Assembly (NCBI GenBank): GCA_030427835.1
Contig: JAUICN010000006.1
Coordinates: forward strand, 62,001 to 126,000
Reading direction: 5' to 3'
Length of the DNA stretch: 64,000 nt
From: Polyangia bacterium
GTDB taxonomy: Bacteria > Myxococcota_A > Polyangia > Polyangiales > JAUICN01
Position numbers and translations under genes: made by a program. Every line of letters begins with the position of its first letter. Position 1 is the stretch's first letter. Below the pieces are notes generated by a model, which saw nothing but the letters and a program-made list of their open reading frames with translations, did not search any database and was not told the DNA's origin. Below are positions 9,080 through 18,695 of the stretch, piece by piece.

Positions 9080-11845
9080 ATGAAACGCGTCATGCTCCCA
9101 AACAGCACATTCAGGATGCCATTGCTTTTGATCTGCCTTGCCGTTCTGTCGGTTCAAGTCACTGCTTGCAAGCGCTCCAACCACAAAGCAGGAAGCGGAG
9201 GCACCCCAGACACAACGATCGATGCGAGTACGGGCGATGGATCCCTACACGTGGACGGCGGCCCGACGGATGGTGGCTTCACAGACGGCGCGCTGGACGC
9301 CTCCTCGGACGCCGGCCAAGACGGCGGGGTGGATGCAGCTCTCGAGTGCACCATGGGTGCCGATTGTGACGACACCAACGATTGCACTGTCGACACCTGC
9401 GATGGATCCAACATGTGTCAACATGTCAACGCCATGAACGGCACAAGCTGTTCATCCGGTTCCGGCACCTGCCAATCCGGTGAATGCGTGTTGCCCTGCG
9501 TAATTTCAAATGAACACAAAGTCCTGAACACCGTTCTTGATGGTACCGCCGAGGAACTAGGTTACGCCGTCGCGACCGATGGCTTTTTCATGGCGGTAGG
9601 CGCTCCAGGGAGCAACGATACCGGAGTCGCCGCGGGCAAAGTCTACATGTACATCAAGGGTGATTTTGATTGGGATCTATTCGGATCCATCGTCCCGGAA
9701 GACCCCCTTGCCGGTATGCGTTTCGGTGCCTCCGTTGCGGTGGACGGGGATACGGTGGTGGTAGGCGCTCCCCAGGACGACGAGTTCGGTTCCTCCGCCG
9801 GTGCGGTGTACGTCTACACCCGCAGTGGCATGACCTGGATCCTGCAAGACGAACTCGCAGACACCACAGGCACCCCCGCAGGTCGTTTGTTTGGCTTTGA
9901 TGTAAATATCGACGGCGACGATCTCGCCATTGGTGCCTACGGAGATTCTAGCCTCGGTGCGGAAACCGGTGCCGCCTATGTGTACACTCGCACGGCGGGC
10001 ACCTGGTCTCAGCAGCAGAAGATCATCCCATCGGGCATCGCTGCCGCAGATCAGGTGGGTTACTCCGTTGATATCCACAACGGCACACTCGTGATCGGCG
10101 CCCCAAAGGATGGCGACAACGGCGCTGAATCCGGATCGGCCCACGTCTACACACGCTCGGGTACGGTCTGGTCCCTGGAGCAAAAGCTTACCGCGTCCGA
10201 TGGCGATTCCAACGATCTGTTCGGTTTTGATGTCGCGCTGGACGGTGACGAAATCGTAGCGGGCGCGCCGGATGACGAGGCGGCAGTCAACCTCAGTGGC
10301 TCTGCCTACGCCTTTGAACGCTCCGGCACAGTCTGGACGCAAAGCCAGAAGGTCACCATCAACCACAGCGCAGGGGGAGACAAGTTTGGATATTCCGTCA
10401 GCGTGGTCTCCGGGGTTCACTTGCTGGTCGGCGCGCCTGAGGCCAACGGAACCGCGGGTAACGATGTGGGGTACGTTGGAGTATTCAAACGAGCCATGTC
10501 GTCCTGGGATACGTCAAGCGTGATTGGCTCCGAAGGGAATGCGCCTTCTGACAACATGGCCCAGTCCGTCAGCGTTTCTTCCAACGCCGCAGTCTTTGGT
10601 GTCGCGGGCCAAGATGAGTTTGGAAGCAACGCCGGTCGTGTTCGAGCCTCCCATTTCACCAGTGTATGGACCAACGAACAGTCCCTTGGGTTGGATCATG
10701 TGGCGGTAAACGATCATCTCTTTGGTAAATCAACCGCATCCGATGGCAACACTCTGGTGATTGGCGTTCCGGATGAGAACGGCGTCGGAAGCTTCTCTTT
10801 CAATCCCACGATCATACCCCGCGCTGATGCTGGGGCTGTCTACGTATTCGTCCACGACGGAATGTCCTGGAATCTTGAAGCAAAACTAATTCCTGAGGAT
10901 CCCAGCGATCGAAAGAAGTTTGGATCGGCAGTGGCAGTTGTGGGTGACTGGATAGTTGTCGGAGCTCCAGGGGATTCTGGTGCCGGTTCCAACGTAGGTG
11001 CTGCCTATTTCTTCGAGCGCACCGGCACCAACTGGGTACAGAAGCAGAAGCTGACACCCTCGTCACCCTTTGCGAATGGTGGGCTTGGGGTCGCCGCTGA
11101 CATGGATGGAACCACAGCCGTCGTCGGATCGGAGGCAGGCACAGTATTTGGCAGTGGATCGGTCATCGTATTTACGGAGACCGCAGGCGTGTGGAGCGAG
11201 GCCCAGGAACTGCGAGGGGCGGACTCCGCCTCCGGCGAGCAGTTTGGTTCAAGCGTATCGCTAGATGGAAATCGAATGGCGGTGGGTGCCAAGCGAGATC
11301 ACGCCCTACTTGCGGACGATGGTGCCGTATATGTGTTTGAGCAATCCATGGGTACCTGGGCCCAAACGGAGAAACTTGTGGCAAGCAACCCCATGAACAA
11401 CGCCAACCTTGGCGCCGCCGTACGACTTCAAGGCGCTACCATTGTTGCCGGTGCACCAGGTCATACAAGCGATACCGGTGCGGCCTACGTATTTGTCCAT
11501 GACGGAATGGACTGGGTAGAAGAAGACAATTTCCTAGGCGACGACACCACGGCGGGTGACAAGTTTGGAAGTGCCATCACGTTGCTTGATATGGACACCG
11601 CATGGATCGGTGCCCCATCCCATGGTTCCAACAAGGGAGCGGTGTATGCCATGGGCAGATACGACACCGCGTGGCACCAACGCAGCAAACACCAAGCAAG
11701 CGACGGGCTTTCAGATCCCAACGGCGATCAGTTCGGTTTCAACATTGCGGTATTCGGCACCCATCTCGCCGTAGGCGCCCCCCACCGCTCCGAAATCGAC
11801 ACCAGCGCCGGCGCCGCCTACATGTACAGTGTCATCTGCCCATAG
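9080..11845 (+). CDS. FG-GAP repeat beta-propeller lipoprotein
   Basis: A 921-residue lipoprotein. The leader ends in VTAC (Cys30), followed by an Asp/Gly/Ala linker, one Cys-rich motif (C-D-D-T-N-D-C-T-V-D-T-C plus a second half), then about 13-14 FG-GAP-type repeats of ~50-60 residues with the signature L-x-x-x-G-x-x-V-A-x-D-G-x-x-x-x-V-G-A-P and V-Y-V-Y/F-x-R. Such repeats build integrin-like beta-propellers and usually bind calcium or ligands outside the cell. ATG 9080 is preferred over ATG 9059 because the signal peptide begins there. It lies 50 bases after the GGGW gene on the same strand and has a longer paralogue directly downstream. Confidence 0.88.
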   Translation: MKRVMLPNSTFRMPLLLICLAVLSVQVTACKRSNHKAGSGGTPDTTIDASTGDGSLHVDGGPTDGGFTDGALDASSDAGQDGGVDAALECTMGADCDDTNDCTVDTCDGSNMCQHVNAMNGTSCSSGSGTCQSGECVLPCVISNEHKVLNTVLDGTAEELGYAVATDGFFMAVGAPGSNDTGVAAGKVYMYIKGDFDWDLFGSIVPEDPLAGMRFGASVAVDGDTVVVGAPQDDEFGSSAGAVYVYTRSGMTWILQDELADTTGTPAGRLFGFDVNIDGDDLAIGAYGDSSLGAETGAAYVYTRTAGTWSQQQKIIPSGIAAADQVGYSVDIHNGTLVIGAPKDGDNGAESGSAHVYTRSGTVWSLEQKLTASDGDSNDLFGFDVALDGDEIVAGAPDDEAAVNLSGSAYAFERSGTVWTQSQKVTINHSAGGDKFGYSVSVVSGVHLLVGAPEANGTAGNDVGYVGVFKRAMSSWDTSSVIGSEGNAPSDNMAQSVSVSSNAAVFGVAGQDEFGSNAGRVRASHFTSVWTNEQSLGLDHVAVNDHLFGKSTASDGNTLVIGVPDENGVGSFSFNPTIIPRADAGAVYVFVHDGMSWNLEAKLIPEDPSDRKKFGSAVAVVGDWIVVGAPGDSGAGSNVGAAYFFERTGTNWVQKQKLTPSSPFANGGLGVAADMDGTTAVVGSEAGTVFGSGSVIVFTETAGVWSEAQELRGADSASGEQFGSSVSLDGNRMAVGAKRDHALLADDGAVYVFEQSMGTWAQTEKLVASNPMNNANLGAAVRLQGATIVAGAPGHTSDTGAAYVFVHDGMDWVEEDNFLGDDTTAGDKFGSAITLLDMDTAWIGAPSHGSNKGAVYAMGRYDTAWHQRSKHQASDGLSDPNGDQFGFNIAVFGTHLAVGAPHRSEIDTSAGAAYMYSVICP

Positions 11846-11930
11846 CAAAAAACAAGTGCCCGGTGAGAAAAATACATACTCTGTAACTTGCTTTCCTGCA
11901 GCCCTTTCGTGGAATGATGGCGTCAATCCC

Positions 11931-14900
11931 GTGATAAGCACCCTGCTTAAGCCCGGAGCCCCGGTATGGGGGCTCCTCATGGTAGCTATGGCTACGCAGC
12001 TATTTGCCTGCGGTCGCATTGGCTACGATCCCGCATCGCCTGGGGGAAATGCCGGGAGCCTAGACTCAGGTCAAGATACCGCAGACGCCTCCGCAGACGC
12101 CTCCGCAGACGCCTCCGCAGACGCCTCCGCAGACGCCTCCGCAGACGCCTCCGCAGACGCTGGCACCGATGCGGCAGTAGACTCTAGTTCTGACAGCGCG
12201 GTAGACGGTGGCGTAGATGCTTCCTCGGATACCGGACCGGACGCGGGTACCGATGCGGGTCTTGATTCTGGCATGGACGCAGCGATGGACGGTGGAGCCG
12301 ATGCGGGCCCTGATGCAGGCCCCGAATGCACGATGGATATCGATTGCGACGATAGCAACGATTGCACGGAGGACATGTGCTCTAGCAACACGTGTATCCA
12401 CGACCCCAAGGCCATGGGCGCCATGTGTGACGACGGCCTGTTCTGCACAGTGACGGATCAATGCAATGGCATGGGTACATGTGTTGGCAGTGTGCGGGAC
12501 TGCAGCGATGCCTTTGAGTGCACCATGGATTCCTGTGACGAAACGATGGATGCCTGCATCAACAACAACATGATGAACGGCACGATGTGCAGTGTGGGGG
12601 TGTGTCTTACCGGTTCCTGTGTGGAATGTGTAAACAACACGGACTGTGATGATGGAAACGAGTGCACCACCGACACCTGTGACGGATCCAACACATGCCA
12701 GACCGCGAACGTCATGAACGGAACCAGTTGCGCCATGGGTGCGGGCATGTGCCAGTCCGGTGGCTGCGTGTCGCCTTGCACGGTGTCGGACGAACAAAAG
12801 ATCTTGAACGATATCCTAGATGGAACCGGTGACGAGCTGGGCTATGCAGTGGCCACCGACGGTACCTGGCTCGTTGCCGGCGCACCTTCAAATACCGACA
12901 GCGGTGCAACCGCTGGTAAAGTCTACGTCTATCTCGCTTCCAATGGAGACTGGGATCTCCACAGCACCATCCTTCCGGACGATCCTTTGGACGGAATGCT
13001 ATTCGGAGCGGCAGTCTCTATAGACAATGGAACCATCGTCGTGGGTGCTCCCCAGGACGATGAGTTTGGTCTCTCCACAGGTGCTGCATACGTGTACACC
13101 CAAAACGGCCTTGGCTGGAGCCTGCAGGACGAGCTTACAGACACCACAGGCACTCCCGCAGGGCGGCTATTTGGATTCGACGTAAATATCGACGGTGATG
13201 ACCTAGCGATTGGTGCGTACGGTGATAGCAGCCTCGGTGGGGAAACAGGAGCTGCCTATGTGTTCACTCGTACAGCAGGTACGTGGTCCCTACAGCAAAA
13301 AATCATTCCCACAGGCACTGCAGTGGGTGATCAGGCAGGACACTCTGTGGATATCGACAGCGGCACGCTTGTGATCGGCGCTCCCAAGGATGACGACAAC
13401 GGTGCCGAATCCGGTTCTGCCTACGTGTACACCCGTTCGGGTTCAGTTTGGTCCCTGGAACAAAAGCTCACCGCTTCAGACGGCGATTCCGAAGACCTCT
13501 TTGGTTTTGATGTGGCCATCGACGGCGATGAAATTGTTTCTGGAGCACCGGACGACGAGCCGATCATGACCCTCGGTGGTTCCGCCTACACTTACGAACG
13601 AAGCGGGATGGTGTGGACCGAAAGCCAGAAGGTCGATTTCTCGTACTTCCACGGAGGAGACAAGATGGGGCACTCAGTGGATCTCGTATCCGGAATGACG
13701 TTGCTCGTGGGTGGCCCGGAGGCAAACGGCGCGCCGGGAAGCGACGTGGGGTTGATGGCAGTCATTCCGTGGACAGGCAGCAACTGGAACAACAGCTCGT
13801 TCAGTTCCGAGAACGGAGAAGCGCCCCTGGACCATCTTGGTTGGTCTGTTGCAGCAGCAGGCGCGACAGTAGTCACCGGGGTACCAAACGACGATAGCTT
13901 CGGCAACGACGCAGGTCGTGTGTACGGTAACACGGGTGCAAGTCGCCAACGCATGGCACACGACCACGCCGCCGTAAATGATCACCTATTTGGCCTAGCA
14001 ACCGATATGGACGGCACCACGATGGTTGTCGGCGTACCCAACGAGGAAAGTATTTCGGAGTTCGTAGCCTCTTCCGGAAATCCCCGGACCGACGGCGGTG
14101 CGGTCTATGTGTTCCAGCACACAGGCTCAGCCTGGGAGTTCCAGGCACGTCTCATTCCCGAAGATGGATCGGACGGCAAGAAGTTCGGAACCGCGGTGGC
14201 CATCAGTGGCGACTGGATCGTGGTAGGTGCTCCAGTCGATCAAGATGGCGGCAACAACGTGGGCGCCGTCTACTTCTTCGAACGCACGGCAACAATCTGG
14301 ACACAAACCCAAAAGTCCATCCCTTCCACTCCGGCGATATTCACGGGTGCTGGAACATCCTTAGATATGGATGGTTCCGTGGCGATCGTCGGTACAGTGG
14401 CGGGTGGAGGTGGTTTTACGGGCTCCGTACTTGTATTCACGGAATCGGGAGGCCTATGGACTGAGCACCAACAACTGATCGGATCGGATTCTATTGCTGG
14501 AGATATGTTTGGCTCAAGTGTGGCTCTAAGCGGAAGCAGAATGGCCGTGGGTGCCAGAAACGATGACTTCGCGCAGAACAACGACGGTTCGATCTATGTG
14601 TTCGAAGAGTCCCTTGGCACTTGGAGCGAAACCGCCCACTTCGGTGCAACTGGAAGCGCGGATGACGACAACATTGGAGCTTCCATCGATGTGGAAGGCA
14701 ACACGTTGATTGCAGGTGCCCCAGGTCACACGTTTGGGGTGGGTGCCGCGCTGGTGTACGAGTACGATGGCATGAACTGGGTAGAGCAAGACACACTCGT
14801 GGGTAGCGACTCCGGGAACGGCAACCAAGTGGGTGGTTCGGTTTCCCTAATCGACGCGTCGACCGCAGTGGTGGGTGCTCCCCGTGAAGGACTATCCTCG

Positions 14901-15110
14901 GGCGCCATCTACGTGTTTGGAAAATACGGAACCAGTTGGTTCCAACGCAACAAGGTAGAAGCGAGTGATGAACTCCCCAACCCCAATGGGGATAGGTTTG
15001 GCACCTACGTAGCCGTTTCTGGCACTCGACTCGTGGTGGGTGCCCCCAACCGCTCCGAAATCGCCACCAACGCCGGCGCCGCCTACACCTTCACCATCAC
15101 CTGCCCCTAG
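11931..15110 (+). CDS. FG-GAP repeat beta-propeller lipoprotein, long paralogue
   Basis: A 1059-residue paralogue of the preceding gene. From the GTG at 11931 the protein begins with a good type II signal peptide ending LFAC (Cys27). An ATG at 11829 in the same frame would overlap the previous gene by 17 bases and bury the signal peptide, so it is rejected. After the lipid site comes a ~100-residue Asp/Ala/Ser linker with six exact A-D-A-S units, then two or three Cys-rich units (C-D-D-S-N-D-C-T-x-D-x-C type), then FG-GAP repeats that align repeat by repeat with the upstream paralogue, several blocks nearly identical in protein. Tandem duplication is evident. Probably an extracellular adhesin or ligand-binding propeller. 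Confidence 0.87.
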   Translation: MISTLLKPGAPVWGLLMVAMATQLFACGRIGYDPASPGGNAGSLDSGQDTADASADASADASADASADASADASADAGTDAAVDSSSDSAVDGGVDASSDTGPDAGTDAGLDSGMDAAMDGGADAGPDAGPECTMDIDCDDSNDCTEDMCSSNTCIHDPKAMGAMCDDGLFCTVTDQCNGMGTCVGSVRDCSDAFECTMDSCDETMDACINNNMMNGTMCSVGVCLTGSCVECVNNTDCDDGNECTTDTCDGSNTCQTANVMNGTSCAMGAGMCQSGGCVSPCTVSDEQKILNDILDGTGDELGYAVATDGTWLVAGAPSNTDSGATAGKVYVYLASNGDWDLHSTILPDDPLDGMLFGAAVSIDNGTIVVGAPQDDEFGLSTGAAYVYTQNGLGWSLQDELTDTTGTPAGRLFGFDVNIDGDDLAIGAYGDSSLGGETGAAYVFTRTAGTWSLQQKIIPTGTAVGDQAGHSVDIDSGTLVIGAPKDDDNGAESGSAYVYTRSGSVWSLEQKLTASDGDSEDLFGFDVAIDGDEIVSGAPDDEPIMTLGGSAYTYERSGMVWTESQKVDFSYFHGGDKMGHSVDLVSGMTLLVGGPEANGAPGSDVGLMAVIPWTGSNWNNSSFSSENGEAPLDHLGWSVAAAGATVVTGVPNDDSFGNDAGRVYGNTGASRQRMAHDHAAVNDHLFGLATDMDGTTMVVGVPNEESISEFVASSGNPRTDGGAVYVFQHTGSAWEFQARLIPEDGSDGKKFGTAVAISGDWIVVGAPVDQDGGNNVGAVYFFERTATIWTQTQKSIPSTPAIFTGAGTSLDMDGSVAIVGTVAGGGGFTGSVLVFTESGGLWTEHQQLIGSDSIAGDMFGSSVALSGSRMAVGARNDDFAQNNDGSIYVFEESLGTWSETAHFGATGSADDDNIGASIDVEGNTLIAGAPGHTFGVGAALVYEYDGMNWVEQDTLVGSDSGNGNQVGGSVSLIDASTAVVGAPREGLSSGAIYVFGKYGTSWFQRNKVEASDELPNPNGDRFGTYVAVSGTRLVVGAPNRSEIATNAGAAYTFTITCP
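12081..12160 (+). repeat. 12-bp coding minisatellite (ADAS units)
   Basis: Six exact tandem copies of GCAGACGCCTCC (12081-12152) plus a partial seventh, encoding A-D-A-S six times in the linker behind the lipid anchor. Exact DNA identity between units suggests slippage-prone length variation, which would change the linker in steps of four residues without breaking the frame. Confidence 0.95.
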
Positions 15111-15358
15111 TTCGTTACCTCGTCAACATCTGTGTCGTAACAACCTCAGCCACACCACGCGTAGCTGGGGGAACCTGGAATTCCGACGCGGTCTAGGGAT
15201 AGAAAAAAAGCGACTCGGTCTCACATTTTTCCCGCAACAGGAATATCGCAAGACAATCGGGCGATCACCCAATGCCCCGCCCCAAAACTAGGACAAATGC
15301 CACTTTATATGGAACATACTGGGTGCACAGACCGTATTCACACCTGTCCACCTGAGTT

Positions 15359-18300
15359 ATGTCCATGAAATCCCATTTCCTCGTCGCCACAACGCTCATA
15401 CTTTTCACAGCTTCATGCAAATCTGACGGGCCACCCAGTCACAGTGGGTTGAATGTGGATGGGGGAGTGGGGGATGCAACCCTCCCCGCAAGTTGTTCTA
15501 ACGAAACCACCGACAACACCGAAACAGACATCGATTGCGGTGGAACCGTGTGCAGCCGTTGTACTGAGGGAAAACAATGCAGTGTAGGAAGCGACTGCGC
15601 GAGTAAGGTCTGCAAGGTCGGCAGGTGTACAGCACCAACTTGTAACGACAACGTCCAAAATCAGACCGAGAGTGACGACGACTGCGGGGGCGACGAATGC
15701 AACCCATGCGGAAATGGTCGTGACTGCAATGCCAATGACGATTGTATCTCGGGGTTTTGCAGCAGCACCGGAACATGTGGTGACTCTTGCCCAGATGGCG
15801 AGACGAACGGCCAGGAAACCGACCTGGACTGTGGAGGCCCAGGCTGCCCCGGCTGTGCTGATGGGAAGATGTGTTTAGGCAACTCGGACTGTGAAGACAT
15901 GGCCTGCAGTCCCGGAAATCTTTGTGTGGCTCACTGCACCAACAGTGCAAGGGATGTCAACGAAACGGATGTGGACTGTGGAGGCCCAGATTGCAGCCCA
16001 TGTGTTGATGGCGATGACTGTAGCCAGGCCAGCGACTGTGAAAGCAGCATCTGCAGCTCCGGGGTCTGTCAAGTGCCAGCTTGCAACGATGGCGTAAAGA
16101 ACGGAGACGAAACCGACACGGACTGCGGAGGTTCGTGCGGTGTTTGCCCTGATGGTGACACGTGCAGTGCCGCCTCCGATTGCGCAAGTCAGGTGTGTGA
16201 TATGGGCATGTGCGGCGATCCCGGGTGTACCGACAACGTCAAGAACGGAACTGAAACCGACGTGGATTGCGGCGGAACAGGCTGCGCTCCCTGTGTGGGT
16301 GGAGACACGTGCCTCACCGGAAGCGATTGCAACTCCACCGTATGCGATACGGGTACCTGCACGGTTGCCACCTGTTCGGACAGCATTCTCAACCAGGATG
16401 AATCGGACGTGGATTGCGGCGGTGTATGCAATGCCTGCGCCGCAACCAAGTCATGTAATACGGCGGTTGATTGTGAAAGCTTGGTGTGCACCGCAAACGT
16501 CTGCCAAGTCGCCCTGTGCAGTGACGGCGTCAAAAATAGCACTGAGACCGATGTGGACTGCGGTGGCACCTGCGCGGACTGCGTGGACGGAAAGATGTGC
16601 ATGGTCGCCGGAGATTGCCAAAACAACGACTGTGAAAACAACGTGTGTATCTCGTGCAGCGATGGCACAAAGAACGGAACTGAAACCGACGCCGATTGTG
16701 GTGGAAGTTGCGGCGGCTGCACGGACGGGGGCGCGTGCAGCATCAACGGCGACTGCCAGAGCGGCGATTGCGAAAGTAACGTGTGCATCTCATGCAGTGA
16801 CAGCACAAAGAATGGTAACGAAACGGATGTGGACTGTGGCGGAAGCTGCGGCGGTTGCTCCAACGGTAGTGATTGCTCGGTTCATGCCGACTGTGTCAGT
16901 GGTGTTTGCACCAGCAACGTGTGCGTCGCCCCCTCCTGCACCGACGGAATCCTGAACGGGGGCGAATCCGACGTCGATTGCGGCGGGCCAGAGTGCGACG
17001 CATGCGACACCGGAGAATACTGCCGATGGAAGTCCGACTGCGCGAGCTACCATTGCGAGAATCACGCTTGTGTGGTGCTCACGAATTACGAAACGTGCCT
17101 GCACTACCAAAGGGTGAATCCGAATGCCGTCAGCGGTGCCCAGTCGATCAAGCCCTACCTTGCTGGCACATCCCCACCCGTCCAGGCCTACTGCGACATG
17201 GAAACCGACGGCGGAGGGTGGACGCTGGTTAGCAAGAAAGTGAAATGGCCGAGCTATGGTGAACGAGCGAGCTACCACAGCGCCCTCTCCACATACGGGC
17301 CAACCAGCGGTTCTTCCATCGATGGTCTTTGGGGTACCATGCGTGGCATTACATCACCAATCTCAGGTTCTGCAGCGCGCAGTGATATCCGTTTCACGTG
17401 CTACAAAACAACAACCTCGTCCACAAACATCACAGATGTCCCAGATGTGGATCTCTCGTTCTACGACAATTACTGGTTCTGGTTCATCACATCTGACTAC
17501 AACAGTGCAAACATCACTCTTGTAAACATGAGGCCGGCCGATCGCGCCAACAACCTTACGGGTGAGTTTAAGTATTCCACTGAGCATTGGGCCAACTCAC
17601 CCAACCCATCAAACTACACGTTTGGTGGGCCGAGCATGGAAGTATCCCCGATGGAGCCGTACTTCTGGATCGATTTCGATGACAGGGGCGCCGGAAGTAG
17701 CTCCCTCGCCGACCGCAACGATGGTACCGACTGGGGTGGGGACATCTCCAACGAAGTTTGCGGCGACGCCTACACCAACTCCAACCAGTCTCCAATGTGG
17801 CATGTTTGGTATCGCGAGACCGAGGCCCACAATGACTGCAACGTGAACGGGGCAAAGAACAACTCCGAAACTGATGTGGATTGCGGCGGAGGAAACTGCC
17901 ACCGTTGCGAAGCCAGCAACGATTGTGTGGAGGACAATGATTGTATGTCCCTCAGCTGCGTATCAGGAGCATGCCAGACCACAATCTATGCAAGCTGCAA
18001 AGAAATACTGGAAGATCACCCTGCTACCCCAAGCGGTAGCTACGAGATCCAACCCGACCCTATGGGTTCAGCTTTCGCTGTGTACTGCGACATGGAAACC
18101 GATGGAGGGGGGTGGACAGCCGTCGCGTCTGCACAGGTTTTGGGTGATGACGCACAGGCCTACCAAGCAGACATTCGTCACATCCATGAAACGCCCCTTA
18201 GCTTTTTTGGCGGTGTTTGGGACGGTATGCGAGCCGTAATCTCGGCAAAGAGTGACATTCGTTTCGCATGTAAGACTTCTTTCGCAGAGGACAAGATGGG

Positions 18301-18646
18301 TGTCGACCTGTCTTTCTACGATGTGGATTGGTACCGGGAGATGACAACAGGCAACGACAACCAATCCTGCCTCGTTGATCCAGAGGGGCCGAACGGGGTT
18401 GCCCGTCGGAACAATCTCACTGGTGTGAGCCTCCCTATCAACGATGTTTGGGACAACACGGGAGGCGGCCCCAAGCTGGAGGCCACCTGCAACGATGTTT
18501 CAGGTTTTATGATCGATTTCGACGACGTCGGTTACGGAGGTACTCCCGATCCCACAGATTGGGGTCGGCAGGGTATCAACGTATTCTGTGGGGATTCAGC
18601 CATCGTCGAGCGTGCTCCCTTTTACGTTTTTGTACGCGAGCCTTAG
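15359..18646 (+). CDS. giant Cys-repeat lipoprotein with two GGGW domains
   Basis: A 1095-residue lipoprotein (TASC, Cys20). After a short Asp/Gly linker come eleven Cys-rich repeats of 35-45 residues (about 45-580), each with N-G-x-E-T-D-V-D-C-G-G or a variant and conserved S-D-C..G-x-C. A first fibrinogen-like domain follows (YCDMETDGGGW, about 610), then a twelfth repeat and a second such domain (same motif, about 907). Both domains end in D-F-D-D..D-W-G and a final W/F-x-V-R-E pattern typical of the family. First gene of the 15-33 kb array, with a 248-base upstream gap that should hold its promoter. Likely a long stalk carrying two terminal binding heads. Confidence 0.88.
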   Translation: MSMKSHFLVATTLILFTASCKSDGPPSHSGLNVDGGVGDATLPASCSNETTDNTETDIDCGGTVCSRCTEGKQCSVGSDCASKVCKVGRCTAPTCNDNVQNQTESDDDCGGDECNPCGNGRDCNANDDCISGFCSSTGTCGDSCPDGETNGQETDLDCGGPGCPGCADGKMCLGNSDCEDMACSPGNLCVAHCTNSARDVNETDVDCGGPDCSPCVDGDDCSQASDCESSICSSGVCQVPACNDGVKNGDETDTDCGGSCGVCPDGDTCSAASDCASQVCDMGMCGDPGCTDNVKNGTETDVDCGGTGCAPCVGGDTCLTGSDCNSTVCDTGTCTVATCSDSILNQDESDVDCGGVCNACAATKSCNTAVDCESLVCTANVCQVALCSDGVKNSTETDVDCGGTCADCVDGKMCMVAGDCQNNDCENNVCISCSDGTKNGTETDADCGGSCGGCTDGGACSINGDCQSGDCESNVCISCSDSTKNGNETDVDCGGSCGGCSNGSDCSVHADCVSGVCTSNVCVAPSCTDGILNGGESDVDCGGPECDACDTGEYCRWKSDCASYHCENHACVVLTNYETCLHYQRVNPNAVSGAQSIKPYLAGTSPPVQAYCDMETDGGGWTLVSKKVKWPSYGERASYHSALSTYGPTSGSSIDGLWGTMRGITSPISGSAARSDIRFTCYKTTTSSTNITDVPDVDLSFYDNYWFWFITSDYNSANITLVNMRPADRANNLTGEFKYSTEHWANSPNPSNYTFGGPSMEVSPMEPYFWIDFDDRGAGSSSLADRNDGTDWGGDISNEVCGDAYTNSNQSPMWHVWYRETEAHNDCNVNGAKNNSETDVDCGGGNCHRCEASNDCVEDNDCMSLSCVSGACQTTIYASCKEILEDHPATPSGSYEIQPDPMGSAFAVYCDMETDGGGWTAVASAQVLGDDAQAYQADIRHIHETPLSFFGGVWDGMRAVISAKSDIRFACKTSFAEDKMGVDLSFYDVDWYREMTTGNDNQSCLVDPEGPNGVARRNNLTGVSLPINDVWDNTGGGPKLEATCNDVSGFMIDFDDVGYGGTPDPTDWGRQGINVFCGDSAIVERAPFYVFVREP

Positions 18647-18695
18647 AATTTTAGGATCTAAACGAAAGAGACACGGCGACCGGGAGCGAAGTCAA

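Noticed and set aside
12066-12797. Minus-strand frame full of V-C-G-G repeats
   Set aside because: Antisense image of the ADAS minisatellite and Asp/Cys linker.
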